Notes: generated by a model from the letters alone, not told the origin. A stretch of DNA of 57,488 bases from Halolactibacillus halophilus (GCF_900115605.1 NZ_FOXC01000014.1:1-57488), one strand, 5' to 3'. Shown: positions 44,553 through 55,553, counted from the stretch's first letter. Made by a program: numbers and translations.

Positions 44553-45212
44553 TCACAACAAAATCACGACATCCTCTAAATGACGTTCGAATTTTTTCTT
44601 AATCCGCTGCAACGCATTATCGATTGCTTTCACATGACGATTGAGCAATTCTGAGATTTCTTGATAGCTCCGTCCATCTAAATAAAGCAGTAACACTTCG
44701 AGCTCTAATTCACTCAAGACCGCTCCTAGTTTTTCTTCCACTACTTGATAACGCTCCCGACTGATTAACAAAGCTTCCGGGTCAATCATGTCTTGCTCAT
44801 TGGCGATAATATCGATTAACGTCCGCTCAGAATCTTCATCAAACATCGGTTTATCTAGCGAGACATAGGAGTTAAGCGGACCGTGTTTCATTCGTGTCGC
44901 CGACTTAATCGCCGTAATAATTTGCCGGGTGACACAGATATCTGCAAACGCCTTAAATGACGCTTCTTTATCTTGTTTATAATCACGAATCGCTTTATAT
45001 AAACCAATCATACCTTCTTGAATCAAATCATCATAATCAGCACCCACAAGGAAATAGGTACTCGCTTTTGCTCTAACAAAGCCCCGATATTTTCGAATTA
45101 AAAAGTCTAAAGCAGTTGAATCCCCCTGTTGAACAGCATCAATTAAACCGACGTCATCCATCCGTTTGTAAGCACCTTGTTGACTGTTAAATGTGTGGTG
45201 GACCTCGCTCAA
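44553..45212 (-). CDS. sigH: RNA polymerase sigma factor SigH
   Basis: About 219 aa. Region 2 (ALDFLIRKYRGFVRAKASTY, DYDDLIQEGMIGLYKAIRDY) and region 4 (LYLDGRSYQEISELLNRHVK) match the sigma-H (Spo0H) family. GGAGGG lies 8 bases before the TTG at 45212; the ATG at 45218 is only 2 bases from it. In Bacillus SigH directs transition-state and early sporulation genes; in non-sporulating relatives it controls competence. Gene position upstream of rpmG-secE-nusG is conserved. Confidence 0.92.
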   Translation of the reverse strand: MSEVHHTFNSQQGAYKRMDDVGLIDAVQQGDSTALDFLIRKYRGFVRAKASTYFLVGADYDDLIQEGMIGLYKAIRDYKQDKEASFKAFADICVTRQIITAIKSATRMKHGPLNSYVSLDKPMFDEDSERTLIDIIANEQDMIDPEALLISRERYQVVEEKLGAVLSELELEVLLLYLDGRSYQEISELLNRHVKAIDNALQRIKKKFERHLEDVVILL

Positions 45213-45286
45213 AAGCATTCCCTCCTGCAATAAACACATAATAGAAATATTATACTGTAAGCGTTTCCTACGCGTCAACTCTTAGT

Positions 45287-45796
45287 TCAATCTTTCCCGC
45301 GGCGCATTTTCTCTAATGCCGCCCAAGTCTCAGGGTCAATGATAGGATTACGCGACGACTGTTTATTCTGATAATCTTCTAAATCCGCTAAAATTTCCCG
45401 TTGAATGTGCCCCACTTCTAACTTCAACTCACGCGCACTCTTGCGATACGCCCCTTGCTGAAAAATGGTACGTTGTTCAGCATAGTCTGACGTTGCCACG
45501 TACACTTTTGTTTTAACGTTTTTTAATGATTTTACTAACCGTTCAATACATTCATCGGCGGTTTCTTTTTCTTTCGTATAAATCACTTCAACACCAAATT
45601 GGTCCTCGTTTGAACCTAATCCTTTTACTTCATAAGCATCGAATACCACAATGACCCGGTACCCCCGATACGCTTTATACTCGGCCATCTTTTCAATCAA
45701 CAATTTCCGTGCTTGACTAAGGTCCTTATCCCTAAGACGACTGAGTTCTTCCCAGTCGCCAATAATGTTATAACCATCAACCAGTAACACATCCAT
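45287..45796 (-). CDS. rae1: NYN-domain ribosome-dependent endonuclease Rae1 (YacP)
   Basis: 169 aa PIN/NYN-fold protein. Asp-containing motifs LLVDGYNIIGDW, VIVVFDAYEVKG and EKETADECIERLV provide the metal site. B. subtilis Rae1 cleaves mRNA in the ribosomal A site. Its start overlaps the rlmB stop by one base. Confidence 0.9.
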   Translation of the reverse strand: MDVLLVDGYNIIGDWEELSRLRDKDLSQARKLLIEKMAEYKAYRGYRVIVVFDAYEVKGLGSNEDQFGVEVIYTKEKETADECIERLVKSLKNVKTKVYVATSDYAEQRTIFQQGAYRKSARELKLEVGHIQREILADLEDYQNKQSSRNPIIDPETWAALEKMRRGKD

Positions 45797-46542
45797 TATC
45801 CATCACCTAAGGGGTTCCTTTTTCTAAACACTTCATACATCAATAGACTAGCCGCAACCGAGGCATTAAGTGAGGATACTTCCCCTGTCATCCCAAGTTT
45901 AATTGTCCAGTCGCACTTCTCTCTAACTAAGCGGCTCATACCTTTTCCTTCGTTACCAATTACTAACGCTAGTGGCATATCACCTTCTAATTCACGGTAA
46001 TCTTTATCGGCTTCCGCTTCTGTACCAACAACCCATACGTTACGGTCTTTAAGTTCATCAATCGTTTTCGCAATATTTGTTACACGAACAACCGGCACAT
46101 ATTCAATCGCACCTGCCGACGTTTTGGCAACCGTTGCGGTTAAACCAACCGCTCTACGCTTGGGAATAATAACCCCATGACAACCTGCCGCATCAGCCGT
46201 ACGTAAAATCGACCCTAAGTTATGTGGATCTTCAATTTCATCTAAGATCATAAAGAATGGCGCTTGTGCGCGTTCTTCTGCGACCTTAAATAAATCATCT
46301 AATTCATAATAGCGATACGCGGCCACACTTGCGACAATCCCTTGGTGTTGACCTTCAACAAGTTGATCTAATTTTTTCTTCGGTACTTTTTTAACAATGA
46401 TCCCCGCTTCTTTAGCTAAACGCATTAATTGCTGGGTTGTTTTTGGATTCAAATGATCTTGAATAAATATCTTATTAATTGACCGTCCGCTTTTTAATGC
46501 TTCTGTGACGGGGTTCTTTCCAATAATCCATTCATCATTCAT
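45796..46542 (-). CDS. rlmB: 23S rRNA/tRNA SPOUT methyltransferase, RlmB family
   Basis: 248 aa. N-terminal L30e-like substrate-binding domain (WIIGKNPVTEALKSGRSINK) and C-terminal knotted SPOUT domain with IGNEGKGMSRLVREKCD and MTGEVSSLNASVAASLLMYE. 2'-O-ribose methylation of 23S rRNA G2251-equivalent is inferred from the family. Overlaps mrnC by 4 bases. Confidence 0.93.
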   Translation of the reverse strand: MNDEWIIGKNPVTEALKSGRSINKIFIQDHLNPKTTQQLMRLAKEAGIIVKKVPKKKLDQLVEGQHQGIVASVAAYRYYELDDLFKVAEERAQAPFFMILDEIEDPHNLGSILRTADAAGCHGVIIPKRRAVGLTATVAKTSAGAIEYVPVVRVTNIAKTIDELKDRNVWVVGTEAEADKDYRELEGDMPLALVIGNEGKGMSRLVREKCDWTIKLGMTGEVSSLNASVAASLLMYEVFRKRNPLGDG

Positions 46543-46946
46543 GTTGTTTCACTTCCTTTTTCTATATAGTTAATGGCCGCTTCTACTAACCACATCAATC
46601 GGTCATGATTGTCTAAAAAATAATGATAACCGAGTAAGGCTTCAAATGCCGTTGAATAGCGGTACGTCATCACATCGGTATTTTTCGGTACCGAGCCAGA
46701 TTTGGCATTGCGTCCACGTCTGACAACACCTTGTTCGTCTTCATCAAGTACTTCGTTATCAAGCCATTGCCTTAAGACTTTCGCTTGTTGTTTCGCTTGA
46801 ACGAATCTGACAGCTGATTTATGCAACTTATTAACGTTGACTTTACCTTGACGAAGGAGATAATCACGGACATAGTACTCGTAGACCACATCCCCCATAT
46901 ACGCAAGAGCTAAACTTTTCATCTGTAAAACGTGTATTTTTTCCAT
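46539..46946 (-). CDS. mrnC: Mini-ribonuclease III
   Basis: 135 aa, an RNase III catalytic domain without dsRNA-binding domain (LALAYMGDVVYEYYVRDYLL with the catalytic Asp; EALLGYHYFLDNHDRLMWLV). Matures 23S rRNA in B. subtilis. Starts 3 bp after cysS. Confidence 0.93.
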   Translation of the reverse strand: MEKIHVLQMKSLALAYMGDVVYEYYVRDYLLRQGKVNVNKLHKSAVRFVQAKQQAKVLRQWLDNEVLDEDEQGVVRRGRNAKSGSVPKNTDVMTYRYSTAFEALLGYHYFLDNHDRLMWLVEAAINYIEKGSETT

Positions 46947-46949
46947 CGC

Positions 46950-48341
46950 CTAACCCCGACGCCAACGCGTACCGTTAGCGGTATCTTCTAGAATAATATT
47001 TTCAGCTTTTAATTGATCGCGAATCTCGTCCGCCCGGTTAAAGTCCCGATTTTTCCGTGCGTCTTCTCGCTCAATTAATAATTGATCAATCTCCTCATCA
47101 AGTAATTCTTTCTCTGCTTTAATATCTAACCCTAAAACAGCAAAGAAGCGATTCAACAGCTGACTGAAAGCTTCTAAATCTGACGTTCGAACGTCAGCCT
47201 TCGCCAAATACGTGTTGATGACTTTAACCGCGTCAAAAATCACCGCTATCGCATTAGCAGTATTAAAGTCATCGTCCATCGCCCGTTCAAACTTAACGGT
47301 CAAATCAGCAATATCCGGTGTCACAGATGCCTCTTTAGACGTTGCTGTATCTAAACGCTCTACTAAACTTTTAACTGTATTCTCAATGCGTTTCAGCCCT
47401 TGTTCTGATTGCTTAATGAGCTCATGGCTAAAATTAATTGGACTACGGTAATGCACACTCAGCATAAAGAAACGTAGTAACACACCTGAATACTGATCAA
47501 TCAAGTCACGTGCCAAAACAACATTACCAATCGATTTCGACATTTTCTCATTATCAATATTAATATAGCCGTTATGCATCCAGTAATGGCTAAACGGATG
47601 ACCATTGCACGCTTCTGACTGAGCGATTTCATTTTCATGGTGTGGGAAGGTTAAGTCTTGTCCACCCGCATGAATATCAATCGTCTCACCTAGGTGCTCT
47701 TTTGCCATTGCTGAACATTCGATGTGCCATCCTGGACGCCCTTGTCCAAATGGGCTTTCCCAGTATGCTTCACTCGGCTTTGCTTTCTTCCATAACGCAA
47801 AATCAATCGGGTCTTCTTTTCGCTCGTCTACTTCTACACGTGCTCCGCTCCGCAAATCATCGAGTGATTGGTGGCTAAGCTTACCATAATCGTCAAATTT
47901 ACGTGCTCGAAAATAGACATCACCTTCAGATTCATAAGCAAACCCCTTATCAATCAACGTCTGAATAAACGTAATGATTCCATCCATTGACTCCGTCACG
48001 CGCGGATACACCGTCGCTGCTTTTACCCCTAGACGAGTCACATCTTCTTGGTAGGCAGCGATATATTGATCACTTAATTGTTTTAAATCCATCCCTACTT
48101 CTTGTGCGGCGCGAATGATTTTATCATCAACATCGGTAAAGTTTAATACATATGTCACTTGATAGCCGCGGTACTCTAAGTAGCGTCTAACCGTATCAAA
48201 GACAATCGCTGGTCTAGCATTACCGATATGGATATAGTTATATACCGTTGGGCCACAGACATACATCCGGACATGTTCCGGTTCAATTGGTTCAAAGGTT
48301 TCTTTTTGACGGGTTAAAGTATTATATAATCGAATCGTCAT
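46950..48341 (-). CDS. cysS: Cysteinyl-tRNA synthetase
   Basis: 463 aa. HIGH-type motif [21 protein letters not shown], zinc ligands in [22 protein letters not shown] and [10 protein letters not shown] are intact. Its start overlaps the cysE stop by 4 bases, so the pair is co-translated and controlled by the upstream T-box. Confidence 0.98.
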   Translation of the reverse strand: MTIRLYNTLTRQKETFEPIEPEHVRMYVCGPTVYNYIHIGNARPAIVFDTVRRYLEYRGYQVTYVLNFTDVDDKIIRAAQEVGMDLKQLSDQYIAAYQEDVTRLGVKAATVYPRVTESMDGIITFIQTLIDKGFAYESEGDVYFRARKFDDYGKLSHQSLDDLRSGARVEVDERKEDPIDFALWKKAKPSEAYWESPFGQGRPGWHIECSAMAKEHLGETIDIHAGGQDLTFPHHENEIAQSEACNGHPFSHYWMHNGYINIDNEKMSKSIGNVVLARDLIDQYSGVLLRFFMLSVHYRSPINFSHELIKQSEQGLKRIENTVKSLVERLDTATSKEASVTPDIADLTVKFERAMDDDFNTANAIAVIFDAVKVINTYLAKADVRTSDLEAFSQLLNRFFAVLGLDIKAEKELLDEEIDQLLIEREDARKNRDFNRADEIRDQLKAENIILEDTANGTRWRRG

Positions 48342-48994
48342 GATTTGTTCGCCTCCTTTAGTTCCTGTAATTCTTGTCTCAACTGACGGACGTCATCTTT
48401 TAATTCTTCCAGACAGTCATCTACAGGGTCAGGTAACTTGTTGTGTTGTAAGTCACGTTTAATTTTCTTACCATTTTGCATAACGACATGTCCCGGGATC
48501 CCTACGACCGTTGAATAATCAGGCACATCTTTTAACACAACTGAGCCTGCCCCAATTTTAGACTCTTCACCAATCATAATTGCACCAAGTACTTTTGCTC
48601 CGGATGCGATTAACACATTATTTTTCAATGTCGGGTGCCGTTTCCCTTTTTCTTTTCCTGTTCCACCTAAGGTGACCCCTTGATAGATGGTGACATTGTC
48701 ACCAATCTCACACGTCTCACCAATCACAACACCCATGCCGTGGTCAATAAAGAACCGACGACCGATTTTAGCACCAGGATGAATCTCCACGCCGGTAAAG
48801 AACCGACTGATTTGCGAGATAACCCGCGCAATAAAGAAAAACTTCTTCCGGTAAAAAACATGTGCGAGCCGATGTGACCAAACCGCATGGAGACCGGCAT
48901 ATGTTAAAATGACTTCCACATAAGACCGCGCTGCTGGGTCTTGGTCAAAGATGACATCCACATCTTCTTTTAATTGTTTAAAAAAATGCACCAA
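48338..48994 (-). CDS. cysE: Serine O-acetyltransferase
   Basis: 218 aa. Left-handed beta helix with [20 protein letters not shown] and [20 protein letters not shown]. It forms O-acetylserine for cysteine synthesis. The T-box leader upstream explains co-regulation with cysS. Confidence 0.97.
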   Translation of the reverse strand: MVHFFKQLKEDVDVIFDQDPAARSYVEVILTYAGLHAVWSHRLAHVFYRKKFFFIARVISQISRFFTGVEIHPGAKIGRRFFIDHGMGVVIGETCEIGDNVTIYQGVTLGGTGKEKGKRHPTLKNNVLIASGAKVLGAIMIGEESKIGAGSVVLKDVPDYSTVVGIPGHVVMQNGKKIKRDLQHNKLPDPVDDCLEELKDDVRQLRQELQELKEANKS

Positions 48995-49020
48995 TCTTCA
49001 CCTCTTTTTCTAACCTAAAA

Positions 49021-49265
49021 GTAAAAAAAGCGCCACTGTGACAAATAGGCACAGAGACGCTTTTTGGCGTGGTTCCACTCTGTTTAGGCTTTAAACCCCA
49101 AACGCTTTGGTTGATAACGGTCAACCTGACCGCTCTAGTCTACTTTACTGTTCAACTAAAGACTCCGAGGGGCAACACCAAGCAAAAGCAACCCATCACT
49201 TCCAGCCTAGGTGATGTTCTCTAGTCGTCGCTTTGTTTACTTGTTGATTCCTCATCTACGTGATT
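49021..49265 (-). promoter_or_regulatory. T-box leader of cysE-cysS (cysteine)
   Basis: The minus strand contains the T-box antiterminator sequence AGAGTGGAACCACGCC (49066-49081). A terminator follows (49027-49040 with 49050-49063, then T7). Structured stem I-like sequence lies upstream to about 49265. Cysteine specificity is inferred from the genes; I did not fix the specifier codon. Confidence 0.85.
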
Positions 49266-49285
49266 TTATTTATTCTTTTGATAAT

Positions 49286-50758
49286 CTATTCTTCTACATC
49301 TTGATGGAGCACTTGACGTAAACGGGTAGACACAACATCTAGCCCTAATAAAGCAATCGCTTGTGGTAATTCTGGTCCATGCATTTGACCAGTTGTCGCA
49401 ACACGGATTGGCATAAATAGACCTTTACCTTTCACGCCAGTTGCTTTTTGGGTATGCTTAATGGCTGCTTTAATTTCAGCTGCTTCAAATGATTCTAACG
49501 CCACAAGTTCCGTTAGGAAGTGACTAAGGACGATTGAAACATCCTCGCCTGAGAGTAGCTCTTCTTCTTTTTCACCGTGATGGATTTCTTCTTGAAAGAA
49601 CAGTTCTGTGAGTTCAACAATTTCTTGCCCGTAACTTAATTGATCTTTATACAGTAAGATAACCGCTTCTGCCCAGTTTCTTTCATCTGCTGTCATATCA
49701 TCTGATAGCTTTCCTGCCGCAATAAGATGTGGCATCGCAAGGTCGATCACTTCTTGTGCTGATAGCTGTTTAATATACTGATTGTTCATCCACTTTAATT
49801 TCACCGGATCAAAGATTGCTGGTGACGTTGATAAACGCTTCGCATCAAACATCTCAATAAATTGTTCTTGAGTAAAGATCTCTTCTTCGCCTACAGGTGA
49901 CCAACCAAGCAAGGCGATAAAATTAAACATCGCTTCTGGTAAGTAGCCTAAGTTTTTATATTGTTCGATAAACTGTAAAATGTGTTGATCACGTTTGGAT
50001 AACTTTTTACGGTCTTCATTTAAAATCAAGGTCATATGACCGTAACGCGGAGCTGTCCAGCCAAACGCTTCAAACACCATCATTTGTTTTGGTGTGTTAG
50101 AAATATGTTCTTCACCACGTAAGACGTGAGAAATCGCCATTAAGTGATCATCAACCACAACCGCAAAGTTATACGTCGGCACACCGTCTTTTTTCACGAT
50201 AACCCAATCGCCGAAGTCACTTGATTGGAAGGTAATATCGCCACGCACCATATCGTCGAACGTATAGGTTGTTTCTTCCGGTACGCGGAAACGGATACTG
50301 TATGAACGACCTTCTGCTTCAAAGGCTTTGATTTGATCATCTGTTAAGTCACGATGCGCGCCTGAATATTTAGGCACTTCACCGTTTGCACGTTGTGCTT
50401 CACGTTCTGTTTCTAGCTCTTCTTCTGTCATGTAACATTTATAAGCAAGACCACGATCCAGTAAGTCCGCTACATATTTATCATAAAGATCTAACCGTTC
50501 CATTTGACGATAAGGACCATACTCACCACCGATGTCTGCCCCTTCATCCCACGTAAGTCCTAACCACTTTAAGTAGTTTAATTGGCTTTCTTCGCCGCCT
50601 TCAACATTACGTTTTTGGTCCGTGTCTTCGGTCCGAATAATAAATTTCCCGCCTTGATTTTTCGTAAATAAGTAATTAAATAGTGCCGTTCTTGCATTCC
50701 CAATGTGTAAGTGTCCGGTTGGACTTGGAGCATAACGTACACGCACGTCGTTTGTCAT
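49286..50758 (-). CDS. gltX: Glutamyl-tRNA synthetase
   Basis: 490 aa from [20 protein letters not shown]; ten further in-frame codons upstream are not part of the family. The class I motifs [14 protein letters not shown] and KLSKRDQH are intact. In Bacillales this non-discriminating enzyme also charges tRNA-Gln for amidation. Located between yacL and cysE; ispD and ispF, normally next to it in Bacillus, are absent. Confidence 0.97.
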   Translation of the reverse strand: MTNDVRVRYAPSPTGHLHIGNARTALFNYLFTKNQGGKFIIRTEDTDQKRNVEGGEESQLNYLKWLGLTWDEGADIGGEYGPYRQMERLDLYDKYVADLLDRGLAYKCYMTEEELETEREAQRANGEVPKYSGAHRDLTDDQIKAFEAEGRSYSIRFRVPEETTYTFDDMVRGDITFQSSDFGDWVIVKKDGVPTYNFAVVVDDHLMAISHVLRGEEHISNTPKQMMVFEAFGWTAPRYGHMTLILNEDRKKLSKRDQHILQFIEQYKNLGYLPEAMFNFIALLGWSPVGEEEIFTQEQFIEMFDAKRLSTSPAIFDPVKLKWMNNQYIKQLSAQEVIDLAMPHLIAAGKLSDDMTADERNWAEAVILLYKDQLSYGQEIVELTELFFQEEIHHGEKEEELLSGEDVSIVLSHFLTELVALESFEAAEIKAAIKHTQKATGVKGKGLFMPIRVATTGQMHGPELPQAIALLGLDVVSTRLRQVLHQDVEE

Positions 50759-50869
50759 TTTTGTATGTTCCCCTTTCAGTATTTCCACATATCTTTTTTT
50801 ATTTTATCACTTTTTCATATGTTTTGCCTTAAATATGCGTGATTTCTCTTCTTTAAGGTCACGAAGAAA

Positions 50870-50893
50870 AAGTGATAACACTCGTTATCACTT
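50870..50893 (-). terminator. Hairpin terminator between yacL and gltX
   Basis: AAGTGATAAC (50870-50879) and GTTATCACTT (50884-50893) are exactly complementary, and T-rich sequence follows on the minus strand (TTTTTCTTC). Confidence 0.8.
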
Positions 50894-50919
50894 CACTCTT
50901 CTTTATTTTTATACCTTTT

Positions 50920-52023
50920 TTATTGAACTTTTTCAAGTGCCTTTGGCTTGGCAAAGATCATTCTGCCGGCTGATGTTTGTAAGACACTGGTAATGAGAAC
51001 ATCAATCGTTTGATGGATGTAATTACGTCCTTCTTCTACAACAATCATCGTACCGTCATCTAAGTACGCCACCCCTTGATTTTGTTCTTTTCCGTCCTTA
51101 ATCACTTGGACAACAAGTTTTTCCCCTGGTAAGACAACTGGCTTCACCGCATTGGCTAAGTCATTAATATTTAAGACGGGCACGTTTTGAAACTCACAGA
51201 CTTTATTTAAGTTAAAGTCATTGGTCACGACAATGCCGTCCATCACTTTAGCAAGTTTCACTAGTTTACTATCGACTTCTTGAATCTCTTCAAAGTCACC
51301 GTCATACATTTCAACGTCAACATCAATTTCTTTTTGCAGACGATTTAAAACATCTAAGCCACGACGCCCACGGTTACGCTTTAAAGCATCAGATGAGTCC
51401 GCAATATGTTGTAATTCCTCTAACACAAACATCGGAATCACCAGCGTCCCTTCTAAAAAGGCTGTCTGGCAAATATCCGCAATCCGACCGTCAATAATGA
51501 CGGACGTATCGAGTAATTTGGGTTTCACACTTGGCTTTTTATTTTCTTCCTCTGTATTATCAGCTTTTTGGTCCTTATCTTTTTTCTGGATTAAGAATAA
51601 AAATTCATATTGGCGTCTAAATCCGACTTGAAACCCTAAATATCCGAGTAAGGCCGTCAAGAATAACGGACCGACTTGTGATATGACGAGAACATCAAAG
51701 TCCTGAATCGGCTGGGAAATAAAATAAGCAATAACTAACCCGAAAACTAATCCAAAACTCCCAAAAATTAAATTTGTTAACGGTGCTTTCAACAGCACCT
51801 CTTCTAACCATTGAATAAATTCTACGATGTGGTCAACAAACCAAAAAGATAATAAATATAAAATAAGTGCGCCTAACACGAGACCAACATACGGAGCAAT
51901 ATACACCCGGTCAATAAAACTGCCGTTTAAAAACTCAACCGCATTTACTAACGCTGGAAAATATAAAAATCCAATCGTTCCCCCAGTGACAAGTATAAAC
52001 AATTGCACAAATCTTTTTAGCAC
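50920..52023 (-). CDS. yacL: PIN-TRAM membrane protein YacL
   Basis: 367 aa from GTG at 52023 ([20 protein letters not shown]); GGGGG lies upstream. About four N-terminal TM segments (1-130), a PIN domain with [17 protein letters not shown] and [10 protein letters not shown], and a C-terminal TRAM domain ([20 protein letters not shown]). Putative membrane-bound nuclease; substrate unknown. In B. subtilis disA separates it from radA; here only 66 bp or so do. Confidence 0.9.
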   Translation of the reverse strand: MLKRFVQLFILVTGGTIGFLYFPALVNAVEFLNGSFIDRVYIAPYVGLVLGALILYLLSFWFVDHIVEFIQWLEEVLLKAPLTNLIFGSFGLVFGLVIAYFISQPIQDFDVLVISQVGPLFLTALLGYLGFQVGFRRQYEFLFLIQKKDKDQKADNTEEENKKPSVKPKLLDTSVIIDGRIADICQTAFLEGTLVIPMFVLEELQHIADSSDALKRNRGRRGLDVLNRLQKEIDVDVEMYDGDFEEIQEVDSKLVKLAKVMDGIVVTNDFNLNKVCEFQNVPVLNINDLANAVKPVVLPGEKLVVQVIKDGKEQNQGVAYLDDGTMIVVEEGRNYIHQTIDVLITSVLQTSAGRMIFAKPKALEKVQ

Positions 52024-52127
52024 CACATTCACCCCCTTATACATAATTGTTTGACCCATCAAGTGCGGTCATTTTTTCCTATTTTAATCATCAAGATGAG
52101 AAAAACCATACGTCTTCATTAAAAAAA

Positions 52128-53495
52128 TTATTCATTTAGTGTCGCTTTTAACGCTTGTTGGATTGACTCAACACCGATGACTTCGATATCATCTTTAATT
52201 ACCAAATCACCAACATTACGCTTTGGAATAATCGCTCGCTTAAAGCCGAGTTTAGCTGCTTCTTGAATCCGTTGTTCCATCCGTGATACGCGGCGAATTT
52301 CTCCGGTCAAGCCAACTTCACCAATTAAGACATCATGTGCACGACACGGCTTATTTTTAAAGCTAGAGGCGATGCTAATCGCAACAGCTAAATCAATCGC
52401 CGGTTCATCTAATTTCACACCACCCGCTACTTTAACATATGCATCTTGATTTTGCATCATGAGACCCACACGTTTTTCTAAAACAGCCATTAAGAGCGGC
52501 ACCCGGTTATGATCAATCCCGGTTGCCATCCGGCGTGGGTTACCGAAACTGGTTGGTGAAATCAGGGATTGAATCTCAACGAGCACAGGGCGCGTCCCTT
52601 CCATTGAAGCGACCACGCACGACCCGGCAACACCCTCTGATCGTTCTTCTAAAAAGATTTCAGATGGGTTCATGACTTCCTTTAAACCTTCTTCTTTCAT
52701 TTCAAATATACCCATTTCGTTCGTACTACCAAAGCGGTTTTTAACCCCGCGTAAAATTCTAAAACTGTGGTGGCGTTCGCCTTCAAAGTACAAGACAACA
52801 TCAACCATATGTTCAAGCATTCTCGGCCCAGCAATGGCCCCTTCTTTAGTCACGTGACCGACAATAAAAATCGGGATATGTTTTGTTTTTGCAATCCGCA
52901 TTAGTTCACTTGTACACTCTCTTACTTGAGAGACACTTCCAGGTGCACTCGTGACTTCATCTTTAAAGATTGTTTGAATCGAATCAATCACAATAAAATC
53001 TGGTGATAGCTGTTCAATCTGCGCTTTAATTAAATTTAAGTTTGTTTCAGATAATACGTACAACTCATCACTCATCGCCCCAAGACGATCGGCTCTTAAC
53101 TTCGTTTGTCGGGTCGATTCCTCACCCGAAATATATAACACCGTCACCTTTTTATCTGCGAGTTGCTGCGAGATTTGTAGGAGCAGGGTGGACTTTCCGA
53201 TTCCCGGGTCCCCACCGATTAAAACGAGCGATCCTGGTACAATCCCACCACCTAACACCCGGTTAAACTCAGGCATTTGGGTTAATATCCTTGTCTCTTC
53301 TCTTGTTTCAATCGAGGTGATTTTTTCTGGTTTTTGACTTGTATTTGAGCCAATTCCGGTATGTTTCGGGGATGATTTGACCACCATTTCCTCAACTAAT
53401 GTATTCCATTGTTGACAACTTGGACATTTCCCCATCCATTTTGCACTTTCGTATCCACATTCTTGACAGACAAATCGTGTCTTTGACTTTGCCAT
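52128..53495 (-). CDS. radA: DNA repair ATPase RadA
   Basis: 455 aa. C4 zinc finger [18 protein letters not shown], Walker [13 protein letters not shown], RadA-specific KNRFGS and the C-terminal Lon-protease-like domain. It is a branch-migration helicase in recombination. Upstream genes usual in Bacillus (clpC, mcsB, mcsA, ctsR) are replaced by the tnpB element. Confidence 0.98.
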   Translation of the reverse strand: MAKSKTRFVCQECGYESAKWMGKCPSCQQWNTLVEEMVVKSSPKHTGIGSNTSQKPEKITSIETREETRILTQMPEFNRVLGGGIVPGSLVLIGGDPGIGKSTLLLQISQQLADKKVTVLYISGEESTRQTKLRADRLGAMSDELYVLSETNLNLIKAQIEQLSPDFIVIDSIQTIFKDEVTSAPGSVSQVRECTSELMRIAKTKHIPIFIVGHVTKEGAIAGPRMLEHMVDVVLYFEGERHHSFRILRGVKNRFGSTNEMGIFEMKEEGLKEVMNPSEIFLEERSEGVAGSCVVASMEGTRPVLVEIQSLISPTSFGNPRRMATGIDHNRVPLLMAVLEKRVGLMMQNQDAYVKVAGGVKLDEPAIDLAVAISIASSFKNKPCRAHDVLIGEVGLTGEIRRVSRMEQRIQEAAKLGFKRAIIPKRNVGDLVIKDDIEVIGVESIQQALKATLNE

Positions 53496-53594
53496 ACACT
53501 CACCTCTTATTTGTTATTATACATGAAATCACGCCCGCCATGGTTACAAACCGATAAATTAATTGTGTAAAAAAGATGGAATTTCTTATTTTTG

Positions 53595-53640
53595 TTTTAT
53601 CGTTTTAGGGCGAGAAGACACCTTCCTCAAGTGCGTCAGC
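53595..53640 (+). repeat. Left end of the tnpB element, copy 2
   Basis: These 46 bases are conserved at 26941-26986. Contained half-palindromes (GAAGACACCTTC) are typical of IS200/IS605-type left ends. TTTAT precedes the conserved CG and is the likely target/TAM sequence. Confidence 0.7.
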
Positions 53641-53691
53641 ACTAGGTGGGTGATGAATCGCTTGTTTTGAATATTTTTGAAGTGACAAACA

Positions 53692-53711
53692 TATATTCCG
53701 CATGGTATAAT
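53692..53711 (+). promoter_or_regulatory. Candidate tnpB promoter
   Basis: GTGACA (53692-53697) and TATAAT (53706-53711) are visible, but only 8 bp apart. The usable reading is the perfect TATAAT alone, with the -35 unclear (TTGAAG at 53688-53693 is also too close). Confidence is limited to the -10. Confidence 0.35.
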
Positions 53712-53758
53712 TAAAGCACTAACAGTGACCGTCACAAAACCAAGGGAGGGTGGGTATC

Positions 53759-55465
53759 ATGGGCATGAAGGCCATTTTTTCAAATCGCTTATATAAGCAT
53801 AAAATCGACCCTGATTTTGTGATGTCCATGACTCACACCCTTCGGGTGTTTAATCAAGCCAAACATTTTCGGTATCAAACGGAGGTCCGGGAGCTTAGAG
53901 GCTCGAAAGCGAAAAGTTCCGTCTCCATCCATCAACGGTTAAAGCAACGTTACGGATTAAATGATTATTATGCGAACAGTGCTGTTCAACAAGGACGCGC
54001 CCTTCTATCCGCGCAAAAAGAATTGAAGAACATGTACATGCGTAATAAAAAAGAACAAATCAACGCCGTTAAAAGAAAAATAAAAGCGACGAAGGCGCGC
54101 TTGACGACACTTCAAAAGATAAAAGCCTCTTTTGTCAAAGGAACACCGACGTTCAATAAAACGTCACGCGAACAACAAAAAGGGGCCTTTTTTGTTGTGA
54201 CATATAAGCATTCCACACGCTTATTTTACTGCGCCTATGATTTTGAACATCAACACCTTGATGTTCAAATCAAACACCTAAAGTCTCGCTTGGGCCAATT
54301 GAACTTTAAGAAAGATCGATATGAAAAAGAACAGACACAATTGACAAGCAAAGTGGCAGGTGTGTGTTTCGGGAGTAAGAAACTCGCCCGTGGCCGGTTA
54401 ACACAAAAGTCTTATCACGCTCATCCAGAGCGTTGGCAGAAAGATTGGGCAGCGGCGCGTTACGGTAAGATGACTATTTCGGGACGGAAAGATGCTAAAT
54501 CAGGTAACTTTGTCTTTCATTATCACCCAGAGACGCATACCCTTACCTTCAAAGCGATCGACCAATGTGTCATTCGTCTCACTGACGTTGTTTTTCCTTA
54601 TGGCCAAGACCATGTCAACCATGCCATTCAGACACAAATGAACCTGAAAGATAAGAAAAAGTACGGGAAGCCTATTGGATGGTCGCTTGAGGACCATGGT
54701 GACTACTATATCGTTAAATGCTTAATCGATGTGCCGGCTACACCCTACCTGAATACCTCAACGTCGACCGGTATGGTTGGTGTTGATTTGAATGTGAATC
54801 ATCTCGCTGTCGCCAATGTCAACGACATTGGTCAATGTGTGGATGCCTTTACCCTTCCGTTTAATTTAGAGGGTAAAACCAGTGGGCAGGCGACGAAAAT
54901 AATAGAAGCAGAGGTTATTGCCCTCGTTGACTATGCCGTTAAACATCATAAACCACTCGCCATCGAAAGATTGGATACGACGCGGTCCAAAGTGTCGCGT
55001 CCCTATAAATACAAAAAAGCTAATCGACGAATGAGTCAGTTTGCTTATCAAAAGATGATCCAAGCGATCAAATCAAGAGCTGAAAAAATGGGGGTGGCTG
55101 TCTACGTTGTTAACCCTGCTTATACCAGTCAAATTGGCAAGATGAAATATATGAAGCGACTCGGTGTGTCCATTCACATGGCAGCCGCTTATGTCATTGC
55201 CCGTCGGGCAATGGGTTTTAAAGAAATACTCCCACCGATGTTGTATTCACTTGTTCCAGAGCAGAAACAAGGTCTACACCATTGGGCGCAATGGGCGTAT
55301 ATGATGCGTACCCTGTCTTTTGTTAGAACCCATGCGTTCTACCAGACAGAACGATTCGACCAAAGCAAGTTGTGTTCCTGGAACACACTATTTCCCCAAC
55401 ATGCTTTAACAGATGTTGAGAAAATAGGTTTGCGGCGGTTGGAGAGTAGAAAAGCCTATGCTTAG
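53759..55465 (+). CDS. TnpB-like RuvC protein of an IS1341-type element
   Basis: 568 aa from ATG at 53759 with GGGAGGG 9 bases upstream. A lysine-rich coiled-coil-like stretch (about 95-125) sits in the N-terminal half. RuvC-I is GMVGVDLNVNHLAV (Asp343) and RuvC-II is LAIERLDTTR (Glu403). After NPAYTSQIGKMKYMKRLGVS the usual CxxC...CxxC zinc finger is missing, and the third acidic position falls at His473 in SIHMAAAYVIARR. Longer than classical TnpB (~400 aa). No tnpA is adjacent, so the element would need a transposase in trans. By analogy it may be an RNA-guided nuclease using an omega RNA from its 3' end. Confidence 0.85.
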   Translation: MGMKAIFSNRLYKHKIDPDFVMSMTHTLRVFNQAKHFRYQTEVRELRGSKAKSSVSIHQRLKQRYGLNDYYANSAVQQGRALLSAQKELKNMYMRNKKEQINAVKRKIKATKARLTTLQKIKASFVKGTPTFNKTSREQQKGAFFVVTYKHSTRLFYCAYDFEHQHLDVQIKHLKSRLGQLNFKKDRYEKEQTQLTSKVAGVCFGSKKLARGRLTQKSYHAHPERWQKDWAAARYGKMTISGRKDAKSGNFVFHYHPETHTLTFKAIDQCVIRLTDVVFPYGQDHVNHAIQTQMNLKDKKKYGKPIGWSLEDHGDYYIVKCLIDVPATPYLNTSTSTGMVGVDLNVNHLAVANVNDIGQCVDAFTLPFNLEGKTSGQATKIIEAEVIALVDYAVKHHKPLAIERLDTTRSKVSRPYKYKKANRRMSQFAYQKMIQAIKSRAEKMGVAVYVVNPAYTSQIGKMKYMKRLGVSIHMAAAYVIARRAMGFKEILPPMLYSLVPEQKQGLHHWAQWAYMMRTLSFVRTHAFYQTERFDQSKLCSWNTLFPQHALTDVEKIGLRRLESRKAYA

Positions 55466-55553
55466 TTGAACGAGTATGGGTCGCCCTTAGGGTGTCCTTA
55501 AGGAATCCCCTTCCTCAAACATTCGTGAGAATGTTAGGTGGGGGTAGTTCAAT
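55400..55553 (+). ncRNA. Predicted omega/reRNA region and right end of the tnpB element
   Basis: The tnpB 3' end plus 55466-55553 are conserved with copy 1 (1-490), beyond the coding sequence. The hairpin ACATTC-GTGA-GAATGT (55519-55534) and the terminus TAGTTCAAT are the element right end. TnpB omega RNAs come from exactly such regions, and their guide is the flank after the end (from 55554). The RNA itself is inferred; the conserved right end is seen. Confidence 0.5.

Noticed and set aside
53759-55465. Calling the full tnpB a nuclease-dead TldR repressor
   Set aside because: RuvC Asp and Glu are present, and His can serve at the third site in related RuvC folds, so inactivity cannot be claimed.
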